A stretch of DNA of 64,000 nt from positions 22,450,934 through 22,514,933 of the forward strand of contig NC_063151.1 of NCBI RefSeq assembly GCF_020921035.1. Direction: 5' to 3'. The notes beneath the pieces were generated by a model. It ran no database searches. It worked only from the letters and a program-made list of their open reading frames with translations, and had not been told where the DNA came from. Shown in pieces: positions 1 to 10,620 of this stretch (position 1 is the stretch's first letter; every line of letters begins with the position of its first letter). The DNA comes from Rhodamnia argentea. Taxonomy: Eukaryota > Streptophyta > Magnoliopsida > Myrtales > Myrtaceae. A program made the position numbers and the translations under genes.

Positions 1-462
1 AACAAACTGTCTCGGTCAACCTAGGCGATGCGGAAAACCCTAAAGATGTTAAGATCGGAGCAAACCTTTCCAAAGAGATGACCGAGCGCTTGACTAAGCT
101 CCTGAAGGATTACCAGGACATTTTCGCTTTGGTCCTATGCGGATATGCCCGGTCTTGACCGTTCCATTGTCGAACATTGTTTGTCGACGGATCTTTCGGC
201 TAAGCCGGTGGTGCAAAAAGTCAAGGAGGGCCGCACAGAATTGGTCTAGAAGATCAAAGAGGAAGTCATGAAACCGCTTGACGTCGGATTCCTTGAGACC
301 ACGAGAATATTCGATTGGTTGACAATATAGTCCCAGTCATGAAGAAGGATGGGCGTATTCGATGCTGCAGAGTTTGAATTGTTCTCATTCATGGACGGTT
401 TCTCCGGGTACAATCAGATCCCGATGAATGTCAATGACAAGTTGAAAATCACCAACACCACA
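1..462 (+). pseudogene. Ty3/gypsy retrotransposon pol fragment (start of reverse transcriptase)
   Basis: Translation of the + strand gives the stretch before and into the reverse transcriptase of a plant Ty3/gypsy polyprotein. The frame starting at base 3 reads a segment ending KLLKDYQDIFAL. After a frameshift near 135 it continues as WSYADMPGLDRSIVEHCL, then an in-frame stop (near 249) before KIKEEVMKPLDVGFLE. A second shift leads to the conserved SFMDGFSGYNQI block (about 387-423), which normally lies near the first catalytic aspartate of RT. The usual segment between GFL and SFMDG is mostly lost. At least two frameshifts and two stops make it a dead copy. It is the beginning of the element that continues to 6776; the 5' LTR, gag and protease would lie before this window. 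Element class is confident, lineage (Tat/Ogre-like) is inference. Confidence 0.85.
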
Positions 463-535
463 GCCTAGTGGTTGGGGGAATGCGATGGTCCGAGGCGTCC
501 CAAGTTCGATCCCGGGATTTGACATCAATGTACAA
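463..535 (+). repeat. SINE-like tRNA-derived promoter segment
   Basis: The stretch carries an A-box-like motif (TAGTGGTTGGGGG, about 466-478) and, roughly 25 bases later, a B-box-like motif (AGTTCGATCCC, 503-513) in the arrangement of an internal RNA polymerase III promoter. The gypsy coding homology stops exactly where it begins, so it looks like the head of a tRNA-derived SINE inserted in, or joined to, the retroelement. I cannot define its 3' end or target-site duplication, and it does not fold as a complete tRNA. Confidence 0.4.
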
Positions 536-3117
536 AGATTAATAAAAACTTTTTGCTTCGCGGTTTAATGCCGATTGAAGCTCAGCCCGGATGGTTACAA
601 AACCGGAGAGATAACATCCCGGACATACAATCCGATTCGGATGAGTTGATCTTTTCAATTCAAAGTTCACAAGAAAATTCGTACAAGGGTAAAGCGGTAC
701 CGTTTCAACTCGTTTAGAACATGAGAACGTACATTGATGCTTTCCCTTTTGATTTTTACGAGGGTCACTTTGCCTTTCCGGATAGGGAAGTATCCATTCT
801 CCCCTGAAAAATTAATGAAATAAGAAATTCCTGGAGCCTTTGACAATCTCATATCTCAAACTAGATAATGAAGTTTTGCAACTCATTTGCATGAGCGGGG
901 GCAACTCACAATTCACGCCCTTAAGAATTTTCTTACGTGCTTGCACCAAGATAGAAAGTTGCTACATTTTATATGCTCGAAAACACTCATACATTGCATA
1001 GTTTGTGCATGACTGTTCCTCATATTTAATTTACCAACTCTGAATAAGGAACATGAACTACATAAGATACATCAAATGTATGGAATGGGGCATGACAGAA
1101 TGATGAAAGGCAATCATTTCCCAAACACGTCCAATTTTTTCAGGCGAGATGAACGGTGGCAAAATTCCGCATTCCCCGAGGTAAAGAGTTTTCTCGCGAA
1201 AGGTACGATAACTGAAGTGACGGAGGCATTCATTTCTCTATCCTAAACACTACAGGTTATCCATTGATTGACCATTTTAAGCGGTGGTTTCATTTCTTTA
1301 CCCCTGTCAAGAACCACCCCATATCGGGGTCCAAACGAGTTAATTCCAGCAGCAACACGAGGTAAATGGTTAGAAATTTTCTTGCTCGGACTAACATTAA
1401 TCTGCGGGTGTTTCTTTGCATTTATACTCGAATTTTAATTCAAGTGCCTTAGGATGATGAAGAGCATTCACTTCTCTATCCTATACACTTCATTCTTTGC
1501 ATAGCCCACTTGAGCCTGCAAATTCATTTCTTAAACCCTTGTTGGTGATCATTTGCTCATTCCAAAGGCGAAGATAGCATTTTCCCAAGGATTAGAATTG
1601 GAGATGGTCGAGTCAACAGAGAATTCCCGAATGATCATTATGCTTGTTGTAATTCCTGGTTCAAAGTCATGGGATTGTAAAAAAAAGGAGAGGCAAACTC
1701 AGCTTAAAGGAGAAGGGCCCGCTCTAAAAAAAACAAAAAAACAAAAAAACAAAAAAAAAGCAAAATAAAGAGATGTCGAAGGGCTCTCAAAGAAAAAGGA
1801 AAAGAAATCTTTTCTCGAAAAAAAGAAGAAAAAAGAAAAATGAGAGTCGGGAGTAAGAAAAGCAAAGGCCGATCTCATATGAAAATTTCAAGCATAGGAA
1901 AAGCAAAGTGCCTACCAAAAGTAAGGCCAATGCACATTCATTTGTAAAGTACTTCTGAATTTTGAATGTACATTTTTGCATGTTAAGTTGTAAATTCCAT
2001 GTACATGTTTGCATTGTGTCTCTTGCAAATCCTTGACAGACACTTGTTATGAAGAAGACTCCCCAAGAAATCGGTTTGTAAAGTGCAATTTTCAGTAGAA
2101 AACTACCATCCCTCATTCAATGATGGTATTCTTTCTGAAGACATTTCCGGAAGACCAAGATCGGTGACTAGTCGGCGATGATCACCAACGTCAAGCCCCT
2201 TCTCATTTAATTTCTGAGCCAAAACGAGCCTTTTCGTTCCTCGGTCCCCAATCCTAGCCTACGTTATAACCCTCCAAAGTCTCTTCTGATTAGGGCACTT
2301 GAGTTAACGTAGAGTTAAATGATTTTAAGCATCACTCGAAGAAGTTCGAGCAAGATTATTTCTCTCTCATTTTTGCGGGATTCTTGACTTGTAAATCCGG
2401 AGCAAATGATGAAGAAATTCATTTCAAGCGACCTTGACTCAACCTGGAGTCCCCTTTGTAAACCTTTGACCTAGCTCTCATTACGGTCCTAATCAAGACC
2501 TCCGGATCGACTCGGTCGTATCAATTGCGAGATTACTTGGATCCTTATCGAATGCGATGATGGAAAGATTGAGTGATTTCTCTTGAATCCTGCAGACGGG
2601 ATAAATAGCTTTTCTCGAGAGTGAGAGAAAGCCCTTTCGGATTGAAGTCCCCCATTCAGCTCACATTCGAGGTATTCGTAATGTGAGAACCTCCCTGGAC
2701 AAAATTGGTAATGCAAACTTGACAGAATGGTTATGCATGAACCATAATATGAGTGATTGCATTATACTCATTGTTGAATATGTTTGTGTGTGTTACCTCG
2801 ACATTCTATGATAGGTAATACATTCCCGATGTTCGAGTTCCCTCCCAAGGTCTCGAAATTCATCCAAGGATTATTGAATGAGCAAGTTTTCTTTGGCAAA
2901 TGCCTACCAGTACGATACGACAATCTGTTTCGTTCCTTGATTAATCGTTTGGAGAACCCGGGTAAGTTTTCGAACCCCTTTTCAAATTAACAACTCCTCG
3001 ATGATAGTTGTTATGATTCAATTCGAGGCAATATGCCCCTTTTGTACTTATCGATTCCATTCGATGGTGCTCCTATCAAATATTGTTCAATTCGGGCAAT
3101 ATGCCTCTTACGTCAAG
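536..3117 (+). other. Decayed non-coding 3' region of the gypsy element
   Basis: No protein homology is visible. Short ORFs are scattered on both strands and none resembles a known domain. Because gypsy pol lies upstream and a purine tract plus LTR lie downstream on the same strand, I read this as the lost pol end and the long 3' untranslated region of the same element. A-rich simple sequence occurs at about 1678-1850. Confidence 0.5.
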
Positions 3118-3640
3118 TCGTGTAGACATATGCTTGGCGATCTTGACATCTTATCAAATCACAACGACGTAGCTCTTATGGTTTCAATCTCGGGACGTGA
3201 AGACATATGCCTGGCGATCTTGACATCTTATCAAATCATAACGACGTAGCTCTTATGGTTTCAATCTCGGGACGTGAAGACATATGCACTTGGCGATCTT
3301 GACATCTCTTCAAATCATAACGACGTAGCTCTTATGATTTCGGTATCGAATCACGAAGACGTATGCACCGGTGATCTTGACCTTTAGTCGGCTCATAATG
3401 ACATAGCTCTTATGATTTTCGGCTCCTTTATCAAATCATGAAGACATAAGCACCCATATTTTTTATCCAAACCAAATCATAACGACGTAGCTCTTATGAT
3501 TTTGGTTCCCCTTTATCGAATCGTGAAGACATATGCCTTGGCGATTTCGACATTTAATCAACTCACAACGACGTAGCTCTTGTGAACTTGATCCCACTTC
3601 TTTCGACTCACAACGACGTAGCTCTTGTGATCTCAAACGA
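3118..3640 (+). repeat. 77-bp minisatellite in the gypsy 3' region
   Basis: The motif AGACATATGC recurs at 3124, 3201 and 3278, a period of exactly 77. The paired core AACGACGTAGCTCTTATG occurs in each unit and continues in diverged units to about 3640, including AACGACGTAGCTCTTGTG forms near 3565 and 3611. The first two to three units are nearly identical and later ones are degraded, with short insertions and lost segments. Tandem repeats between pol and the 3' LTR are a known feature of Tat/Ogre-type gypsy elements, which supports placing this array in such an element. Confidence 0.85.
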
Positions 3641-3992
3641 CACACATATCTTGCGCTGTCTTGCATTAGGGAGAAGTCTCGATAACGAGATAGGCCAAAT
3701 ACCTTAAAATCCTTGCATCCGCAAAAAGAAGCTTGGAAATTAAGAGAACCATTAGCTTACGAGAAATTTGGTAAAACAGGTATTCTTGTATGCGATCCAT
3801 GTGCAGAGTTTCTCTAACATGAAAAAGGGAAATTATGACACGTGTTATTTACTGGTCTTGCATATCATGCATCACTTCATTACATAAAAAATGGGATTAA
3901 AACTCCCGCCAAAAAGTTCATCCATAATTTGCACTTGTCAAAATTTAGGATTCAATTTTGTCTTTGAGCGGAACCTCTACGAGCCTCCACTC
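3641..3992 (+). other. Unassigned gypsy 3' sequence before the purine tract
   Basis: I see no gene or repeat array here. It bridges the minisatellite and the polypurine tract and is probably the end of the retroelement's internal region. Confidence 0.4.
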
Positions 3993-4008
3993 AAAGAGGG
4001 GCAGGCAT
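3993..4008 (+). other. Putative polypurine tract of the gypsy element
   Basis: A purine-rich run (AAAGAGGGGCAGGCA) stands immediately before a TG dinucleotide that begins the LTR candidate. This is the expected place for plus-strand priming in an LTR retrotransposon. Confidence 0.55.
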
Positions 4009-5425
4009 TGACGCCTAAATTTTGATTAATCTATTTTTTGCATAAAAATTATAAAAAATCATCTCACATATTTATTTTTAGCGTACATTGCATTGGCATA
4101 TAATCGGGCAAGCAGAACACTTAATTTAGCATGCGTCTAGACTAGGCACGGGATGGAAAAATACACCGAGAAGATTTGAAACTTCAAGGACTGTATTGCA
4201 AATACTTAAAATTTCAGGGACTGTATTGCAAATACCAAAAGAAGATGAAGAAGGGAAGATGATGAAGGGAAGATAATGAAAAGAAGATGAAGAAGGGAAG
4301 ATGATGAAGGGAAGATAATGAAGGGAAGATGAAAATGGAAGGTGAAGAAATGAAGATGAAGAAGGGAAGATGAAAATGGAAGGTGAAGAAATGAAGATGA
4401 AGAAGAGAAGATGAAAATGGAAGGTGAAGAAATGAAGGTGAAGAATGAAGGATGAAGAACTTTGCCTATAAAAGAGAGAGCTCTTGAGAAGAGTTTTAGA
4501 AGGGGGAAGTGGAAGAGAATTGAGAGAGAGAGTAGAAGAGAATTGAGAGAGTTTTTTTTAGGAAGAGTGGAAGAGAATTGAGAGAGTTTTGAGAGAGTTT
4601 TTGAGAGGAATTTTTAGAGAGGAAAAAGAGAGTTCTTGAGAAAAATCAGAAGAGAAAATTCGAGAGTGAAGAAAAGTGTTTTAGTCGAGCATCATCTTCG
4701 ACGAGTCCCGACACATATTTCGCCCCTCGCAACCCAACAACGCCATTGCTTGCCATTTTCGACGACAGCCGCGTTCTTCCAACTCCGAGATCTTGAAGGG
4801 AACTATAATGTGTATGTGAGTAAGATTTTGTGTAATAGAAGGTAATCCTTTCCATCTCGATCTACAAAAATGTAATCGTTTGGTTTGAACATTTGTTTGT
4901 TTATTTTAGACATGCCACGTGTTCCAAATTTTAGCATTATTACATGTTAATTTATTTCTGTAAATACTCGTGATCGGCTGCGTTTTCTTTCTTTCTAAAT
5001 CACCCATGGTGTATATCGTACAAAGTTCAATGTTTTACATCCCCATAAAAAAGAAGAAAAAACCAAAAAAATTGCATCTTTGAATTTCAAGCAAAATCCA
5101 TCAAAATTGCCAAATCAAATATTTTTCATGAAAATGGTACCGAAAGGGCGTTAGAGAAATCTGACGTAACCAAATCCCCGAATTCAAAATCTCTGGTTCG
5201 CGGAAATAAGATAGTTTTCTCCCGCTATTTTATTTAGGTTTCTAATCAACCTACCGAAAATGATTAGTGGCGACTCCAAATTGAAATCACATTGCATGTT
5301 AATTATTTGAACCTTAAGTTGCGATTTGGTATGGACTTGGGAGAGTCCGAGTTAGGTTAGTTAAATAATTAACCTGATAATCCATTAGCCCGAAAATAAA
5401 CTCGTTTATTTTTTAGGTCGCGACA
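4009..5425 (+). mobile_element. 3' LTR, first copy, of the gypsy element
   Basis: The segment starts TGACGCCTAAATTTTG after the purine tract and ends GGTCGCGACA, giving the TG...CA ends of an LTR. Inside are two copies of a 33-bp unit (ACTGTATTGCAAATAC motif, about 4198-4232), a purine-rich GAAGATGAAGAAGG region (about 4230-4450), a TATA box CCTATAAAAG (4465-4474), GA-rich leader-like sequence, and GATTAGTGGCGACTCC near 5260-5275, a motif often seen near the ends of plant gypsy LTRs. A 69-aa ORF at 4636-4845 lies in the transcribed part and resembles no known protein. From 4097 onward the sequence is repeated at 5427-6776. Confidence 0.75.
4465..4474 (+). promoter_or_regulatory. LTR TATA box, first copy
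   Basis: CCTATAAAAG, followed by purine-rich sequence, in the U3-like part of the LTR. An identical box stands in the duplicate LTR copy at 5825-5834. Transcription would run rightward toward the WAK remnant. Confidence 0.6.
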
Positions 5426-6776
5426 ACATATAATCGGGCAAGCAGAACACTTAATTTAGCATGCGTCTAGACTAGGCACGGGATGGAAAAATACACCGAG
5501 AAGATTTGAAACTTCAAGGACTGTATTGCAAATACTTAAAATTTCAGGGACCGTATTGCAAATACTTGGAACTTCGGGGACTGTATTGCAAATACCAAAA
5601 GAAGATGAAGAAGGGAAGATGATGAAGGGAAGATAATGAAAAGAAGATGAAGAAGGGAGGATGATGAAGGGAAGATAATGAAGGGAAGATGAAAATGGAA
5701 GGTGAAGAAATGAAGATGAAGAAGGGAAGATGAAAATGGAAGGTGAAGAAATGAAGATGAAGAAGAGAAGATGAAGATGGAAGGTGAAGAAATGAAGGTG
5801 AAGAATGAAGGATGAAGAACTTTGCCTATAAAAGAGAGAGCTCTTGAGAAGAGTTTTAGAAGGGGGAAGTGGAAGAGAATTGAGAGAGAGAGTAGAAGAG
5901 AATTGAGAGAGTTTTTTAGGGAGGTGGAAGAGTTTTGAGAGAGTTTTTTGAGTGGAATTTTTAGAGAGGAAAAAGAGAGTTCTTGAGAAAAATTAGAAGA
6001 GAAAATTCGAGAGTGAAGAAAAGAGTTTTAGTCGAGCATCATCTTCGACGAGTCCCGACACATATTTCGCCTCTCGTCACCCAACAACGCCATTGCTTGC
6101 CATTTTCGACGACAGCCGCGTTCTTCCAGCTCCGAGATCTTGAAGGGAACTATAACGTGTATGTGAGTAAGATTTTGTGTAATAGAAGGTAATCCTTTCC
6201 ATCTCGATCTGCAAAAATGTAATCGTTTGGTTTGAACATTTGTTTGTTTATTTTAGACATGCTACGTGTTCCAAATTTTAGCATTATTACATGTTAATTT
6301 ATTTTTATAAATACTCGTGACTGGCTGCGTTTTCTTTCTTTCTAAATCACCCATGGTGTATATCGTACAAAGTTCAATGTTTTACATCCCCATAAAAAAG
6401 AAGAAAAAACCAAAAAAATTGCATCTTTGAATTTCAAGTAAAATCCATCAAAATTGCCAAATCAAATATTTTTTTTTTATGAAAATGGTACCGAAAGGGC
6501 GTTAGAGTAATCTAGCGTAACCAAATCCCCGAATTCAAAATCTCTGGTTCGCGGAAATAAGATAGTTTTCTCCCGCTATTTTATTTAGGTTTCTAATCAA
6601 CCTACCGAAAATGATTAGTGGCGACTCCAAATTCAAAACACGTTGCATGTTAATTATTTGAACCTTAAGTTGCGATTTGGTATGGACTTGGGAGAGTCCG
6701 AGTTAGGTTAGTTAATTAATTAACCTGATAATCCATTAGCCCGAAAATAAACCAGTTTATTTAGAAGGTCGCGACA
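5426..6776 (+). mobile_element. Tandemly duplicated LTR copy
   Basis: This 1.35-kb segment repeats 4097-5425 with few differences and ends at the same GGTCGCGACA. It lacks the first roughly 90 bases of the LTR (the TGACGCC start). It has three rather than two 33-bp ACTGTATTGCAAATAC units (about 5516-5597) and carries the second TATA box. The first base after it (6777) is WAK kinase sequence. A normal element has one LTR at this end, so an unequal exchange or repair event within the LTR is likely. Confidence 0.8.
5825..5834 (+). promoter_or_regulatory. LTR TATA box, second copy
   Basis: CCTATAAAAG in the duplicate LTR, with the same purine-rich surroundings as the first copy. Confidence 0.55.
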
Positions 6777-7200
6777 CTAGTCGAGCTGTTGACAGGGAAG
6801 AAGGCGTTCTCCTTCGATCGACCTGAAGAAGAGAGGTGCTTGGCCATGTACTTTCTTTTGGCGTTGAAAGAAGACCGACCGTTTCAGATTGTTGTGGAGC
6901 TCATTGCAAACGAGGACAATGAGCAAGTGAGGAAAGTTGCAAATCTTGCAAATAGGTGCCCGAGATTAAAAGGCGAGGAGAGGCCGACCATGAAGGAAGT
7001 GGCAATTGAATTGGATGCAATTAGAGCAATGGCTAACGATCCATGGGTTTATCAAGTAGAATCCAGAAGAGACGGTTCATTTGCTCAAAGAGATGACCGA
7101 CTCCATTGTTTATGCAAATAGTGCAGGGACAATGAACACAGGGTATACTGATAGTATGAAAAACCATGTCATACCCCCAGTTAGTAGTGGCAGATGCGAA
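6777..7200 (+). pseudogene. WAK-like kinase C-terminal remnant, interrupted by the gypsy element
   Basis: Translation gives the end of a receptor kinase domain beginning [18 protein letters not shown] and continuing through [20 protein letters not shown] to the regulatory tail. It matches the intact WAK-like gene at 29901-33610 from that gene's position 33187 onward, in DNA as well as protein. The homology starts at the base after the LTR end, so the retroelement interrupted this copy and its 5' part should lie upstream of the window. A frameshift near 7050-7110 and loss of the normal TGA (read TGC) after SSGR confirm pseudogene status. Residues usually conserved in kinase subdomain XI (R of CxxxxxxxRP) are still visible. 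Confidence 0.9.
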
Positions 7201-8004
7201 GATTGTACAAAATTATTCCTTTGACATTCACATTATTCATTTTTTTGTAAATCAGTAGCATTGTAAGCCAATAGTAAAAGGTACTTATCTTTCTGGTGTT
7301 CCATGGAACTCTCTCTTTCCCTTTCTGCTGAATAAACAGAACATAGGGAGGGTATAATACACACGGGCTTTAGTTGGGTTTCCCTTATGTTTAATGTACT
7401 AAGTCAGGAGTTGGTTCGTGTTTTCAGATACTGACAGACACTAATGTGACGGTCAGCGTCCTTAAGCGATGACTTTTCGTAGGTAGTACATGTATGACTG
7501 TCGTATTAGGCTAGTGATCGATTAATCCATTGTCAGAATGATGATCACCCTGCTGCAAGTTTGTCCCATTAAAAGGATTTTGCATGGATTGGTGGCCTAA
7601 TCGGTGGGACTTATCCAACTTAGGTGCTGCGATCTGTGACATGCAAAGAGCAAATAGTTCGCAAGCTGAATGAAACATTGTAGGGAAGCAAAAAGGTCCC
7701 ATGAACCTGGTAAAGCAGGATTTTCATGATTCTGTCAAGTGCAAGTTCAAGAAAAGCGAGGCCAAACTTCATTTGAAAGCACAACTTGAGTTTTGACGGT
7801 GTATCTGCATGTTAGTACTTTGGTAGTTGTGGCCGGAAGTGATTCAGAAATGGTTGTTGCAGCAAGAACCATGAAGAGCTTCAAATTGATTGCCCTCGAG
7901 TTTATGAGCTACTTTATGGGCTTAGGAATTTCTCGATCCAATGAAGGAATCTAGTTCTCTCAAGAAATGTTGTTATGTTAAGCTTTGCAAGGGAAGGGAC
8001 ATCA
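7201..8004 (+). other. 3' flank paralogous to the flank of the intact WAK gene at 29.9-33.6 kb
   Basis: No gene is seen. The sequence follows 33611 to about 34415 closely, including an AATAAA at 7331-7336 matching one at 33731-33736, so the duplication covers gene end and flank. Similarity fades at about 8005, where copia sequence begins. Confidence 0.8.
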
Positions 8005-9265
8005 AGATGGATCAAGCAAAAGCCAGGTGTTGATTATTTTAAAGTATTAGCACCGGTGGCCAGAATGGATACCATTCGGATGATCCTAGAAACTGCAACT
8101 CAAAACCGTTGGAAGGTCTATCAAATGGATGTAAAGTCAGCATTTCTAAATGGCATCCTCGAAGAGGAAGTCTACATGGATCAATCATGGGGTTATGAGA
8201 AAGGGCATGAAAATCAAGTTTACAAGCTGAAAAAGGCATTGTATTGGCTAAAACAGACACCTCGTGCTTGGTACACGTCGATCGACACGTCACTGTTAGA
8301 GCTTAATTTCAAAAGTATCCGTATGAGCATACATTGTATATCAAGTCAAATACTAATGGTGACATCATAATTGTATGCCTTTATGTTGATGACTTGATAT
8401 TTATAGGGAGCTATGAAAAAATGTTTATCGAATTCAGGATAGTTCGAGATGACAGATTTAAGATTGATGTCCTATTTTCTTAGCCTTGAAGTGAAGCAGT
8501 CACACCATAGCATATTTATTTCATAGTAGAAACATGCGAATGATATTTTGAAGCAACTAAAAATGGAATCGCTCAAACCAATTCAGACTCCCGTAATAAA
8601 ACGGTTGGAGCTGAAGAAAGAAGGAACCGATGAACTAATAAATCCCACTTATTTCAAAAGCATTGTTGGTAGTTTGAGAAACCATACCAATCACATTTGC
8701 AGGCAGCAAAAAGAATTTTATCGTATGTCAATAAAACTCGTGACTATGGAATTTTATATTCTTGTACTAACAACTTCAGTCTAGTGGGATACACAGATAG
8801 TTATTGGGCGGGTGATACCGAGACTCGGAAAAGTACTTCACGATATGTCTTCTTTCTTGTATCGGGAGTAATTTCTTAGTCCTCGAAACAACAGCAACTT
8901 GTTGCATTCTCGACAATTGAAGCAGAATACATGGTGTTAGCTACGGTGGCATGTCGAGCGATATGGCTTTGCGGGATGCCGAATAAATTAATACATAAAC
9001 AAACATGTCCTACTAAAATGAGGTGTCACAATAAGTTGGGTATTGCATTAGCCAAGAATCCAATTTTTCATGGCAAAAACAAACACATCGATATCAAATA
9101 TCATTATATTTGTGAGCGAGTGAAAGATGGTGAAATTAAGCTTGATTTCTGCAGATCAAAAGATCAATTTGCAGGTATTTTGACGATACTATTGAAGGCG
9201 GATTCGTTGAAAAAATTAAAGAAGATACTTGGTGTTGTGATTATTAAATCAATTTTAAGGGAGTC
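8005..9265 (+). pseudogene. Ty1/copia retrotransposon RT-RNase H remnant
   Basis: Several frames together give the C-terminal half of a copia polyprotein: FKVLAPVARMDTIR, VYQMDVKSAFLNGILEEEVY (near 8117-8176), YKLKKALYWLKQTPRAWY, the catalytic CLYVDD motif (about 8374-8391), then RNase H with VGYTDSYWAGD, KSTSRYVFF and STIEAEYMV (about 8787-8938), then HIDIKYHYICERV and the usual C-terminal stretch. Frameshifts near 8310 and 8690-8700, a stop at 8878 and several substitutions kill it. Gag, protease, integrase and the front of RT are missing. The order RT then RNase H with no integrase after it distinguishes copia from gypsy. Confidence 0.93.
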
Positions 9266-9697
9266 TGTTAATTAAATTATTAATAAAATTGATTGTCAAT
9301 TTGACAGTACTCCGTCGAAAAAAAAAAAAAAAAGGAAGTAAAGAGGGACCTCATTAAATGCTCGCATGCGTATGAACAGTAATGAAGAAAAGAAGACCGC
9401 GTTTGTTCTTGTAATGCATTTATTGGAGAATGAAGACAAGAAGCTCTCCAAAAGTCAATGAATTTTTTCATGAAAAGATACGCATGTTCTCCGATGGCTT
9501 GGATAATGTTTTTAACTTTTATTGCGTGAAGGCTACGGATGGTTCAAGAGCATTTATTGTGTCGATTTTTTGTTGCTTCATGTTTGTAAGAAAATATGGG
9601 CGATGGCTCATCTTCAATGTCATGTCTGTCTTGGCAGAAAAGTCATAGTAGAATAGTACAGCTTTAGCAATAAATGGAGCACTCGTTCAGCATTACA
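9266..9697 (+). mobile_element. Probable 3' LTR of the copia remnant
   Basis: Directly after the polyprotein end come a purine-rich run (TTTTAAGGGAG, ending 9263) and then TGTTAATTAA at 9266, the expected LTR start. A candidate end is the CA at 9696-9697, shortly after an AATAAA-like motif (about 9669). No second LTR is available for comparison, so the right boundary is a guess. Confidence 0.5.
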
Positions 9698-9794
9698 ATC
9701 AAGCCATCAGAAAGCATTCTAAGAATATTTTCTCCCTCCGATCTGTATTTGTATCCTTGTTCTGAAATTCCAAAGCCATCGTTACTGTTTTGGT

Positions 9795-10620
9795 TCCAAG
9801 AAACAAGTCTTCCAGTATGCTGTGGGATTCTCGATTGAGAATCGCTTCAGATACTGCCCGTGTCCTTTCATACTTGCACTCCACAGCTTCCTTTCTCATA
9901 ATTCATCGTGATGTCAAGTCGACAAACATCTTACTATATGAGAATTACACCGCTAAGGTTTCTGACTTTGGAGCATCAAGATTAGTCCCACTCGATCAAA
10001 CTCAATACACCACTCTTGCACAGGGGACATTGGGATACTTTTGGACCCTGAATACATGCACGCAACCCAACTAGCAAGGAAAAAAGGGATGTTCACAGCT
10101 TTGGGATCGTGCTGGTCGAGCTGATAACCAGGAAGAAGGCACTTTCTTTTGACCGACCTGAAGAAGAGAGGAGCCTGGCAATGCATCTTCTTGCGGCATT
10201 GGAAAAAAAAAATCGACTTTTGGAAATTGTTGATGAACTAATTGCAATTGAAGGAAACAACAAGCGAGGGAACTTGCCAATGTTGCAAAGAGACACTTGA
10301 CTATAAAAGGCGAGGAGAGGCCGACCACGAAGGAAGTCACAATTGAATTGGAGGAAATCAAAGCGAAATCTAACCATCCATGGATGAGTAGTGTTGATTT
10401 GATTCGAGAAGAGGCGATTCATTTGCTGGGAGAGACACCCGATGCCACCATGTACATGGACTGTACTTGGGACCATGAACACCGGGCCCTAATAGCACGA
10501 AAAACCATGTCATGCCACCAGTTGGTGGTGGTAGATGTGAACAATAATGGGTTGTTTCTTCTTCATCAAGAGATTCTCAGGCGTGTAAGTAAACTCTTGA
10601 TTACCAGCTTAGCATAGATG
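9795..10620 (+). pseudogene. WAK-like kinase-domain pseudogene
   Basis: The segment encodes the second half of a WAK-type kinase: [20 protein letters not shown] with the HRD catalytic loop, KVSDFGASR with DFG, then GTLGY. A frameshift near 10040 precedes the activation-segment end. Further on are [18 protein letters not shown] and, after another shift near 10270-10300, IKGEERPTTKE and NHPWMSS. The closest relative in the window is the intact gene at 21893-24860: both share the LLGETPD/LLGETTD tail region and the 3' flank (TTCTTCATCAAGA). Extracellular exons, EGF exon, transmembrane segment and the ATP-binding half of the kinase are missing, and at least two frameshifts are present. Confidence 0.92.

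Noticed and set aside
463..535. A tRNA gene.
   Set aside because: Only A- and B-box-like motifs are present; no acceptor stem or anticodon arm forms a full cloverleaf.
3118..3640. Regular repeats that might suggest a CRISPR array.
   Set aside because: This is plant nuclear DNA; units are contiguous 77-bp tandem copies without unique spacers.
4636..6192. Two matching 69-aa ORFs (4636-4845 and 5983-6192) that might look like a duplicated small gene.
   Set aside because: They lie in the transcribed part of a duplicated LTR, match no family I know, and their conservation is explained by the young LTR duplication.
8039..8293. An 84-aa minus-strand ORF.
   Set aside because: Complement of copia reverse transcriptase sequence.
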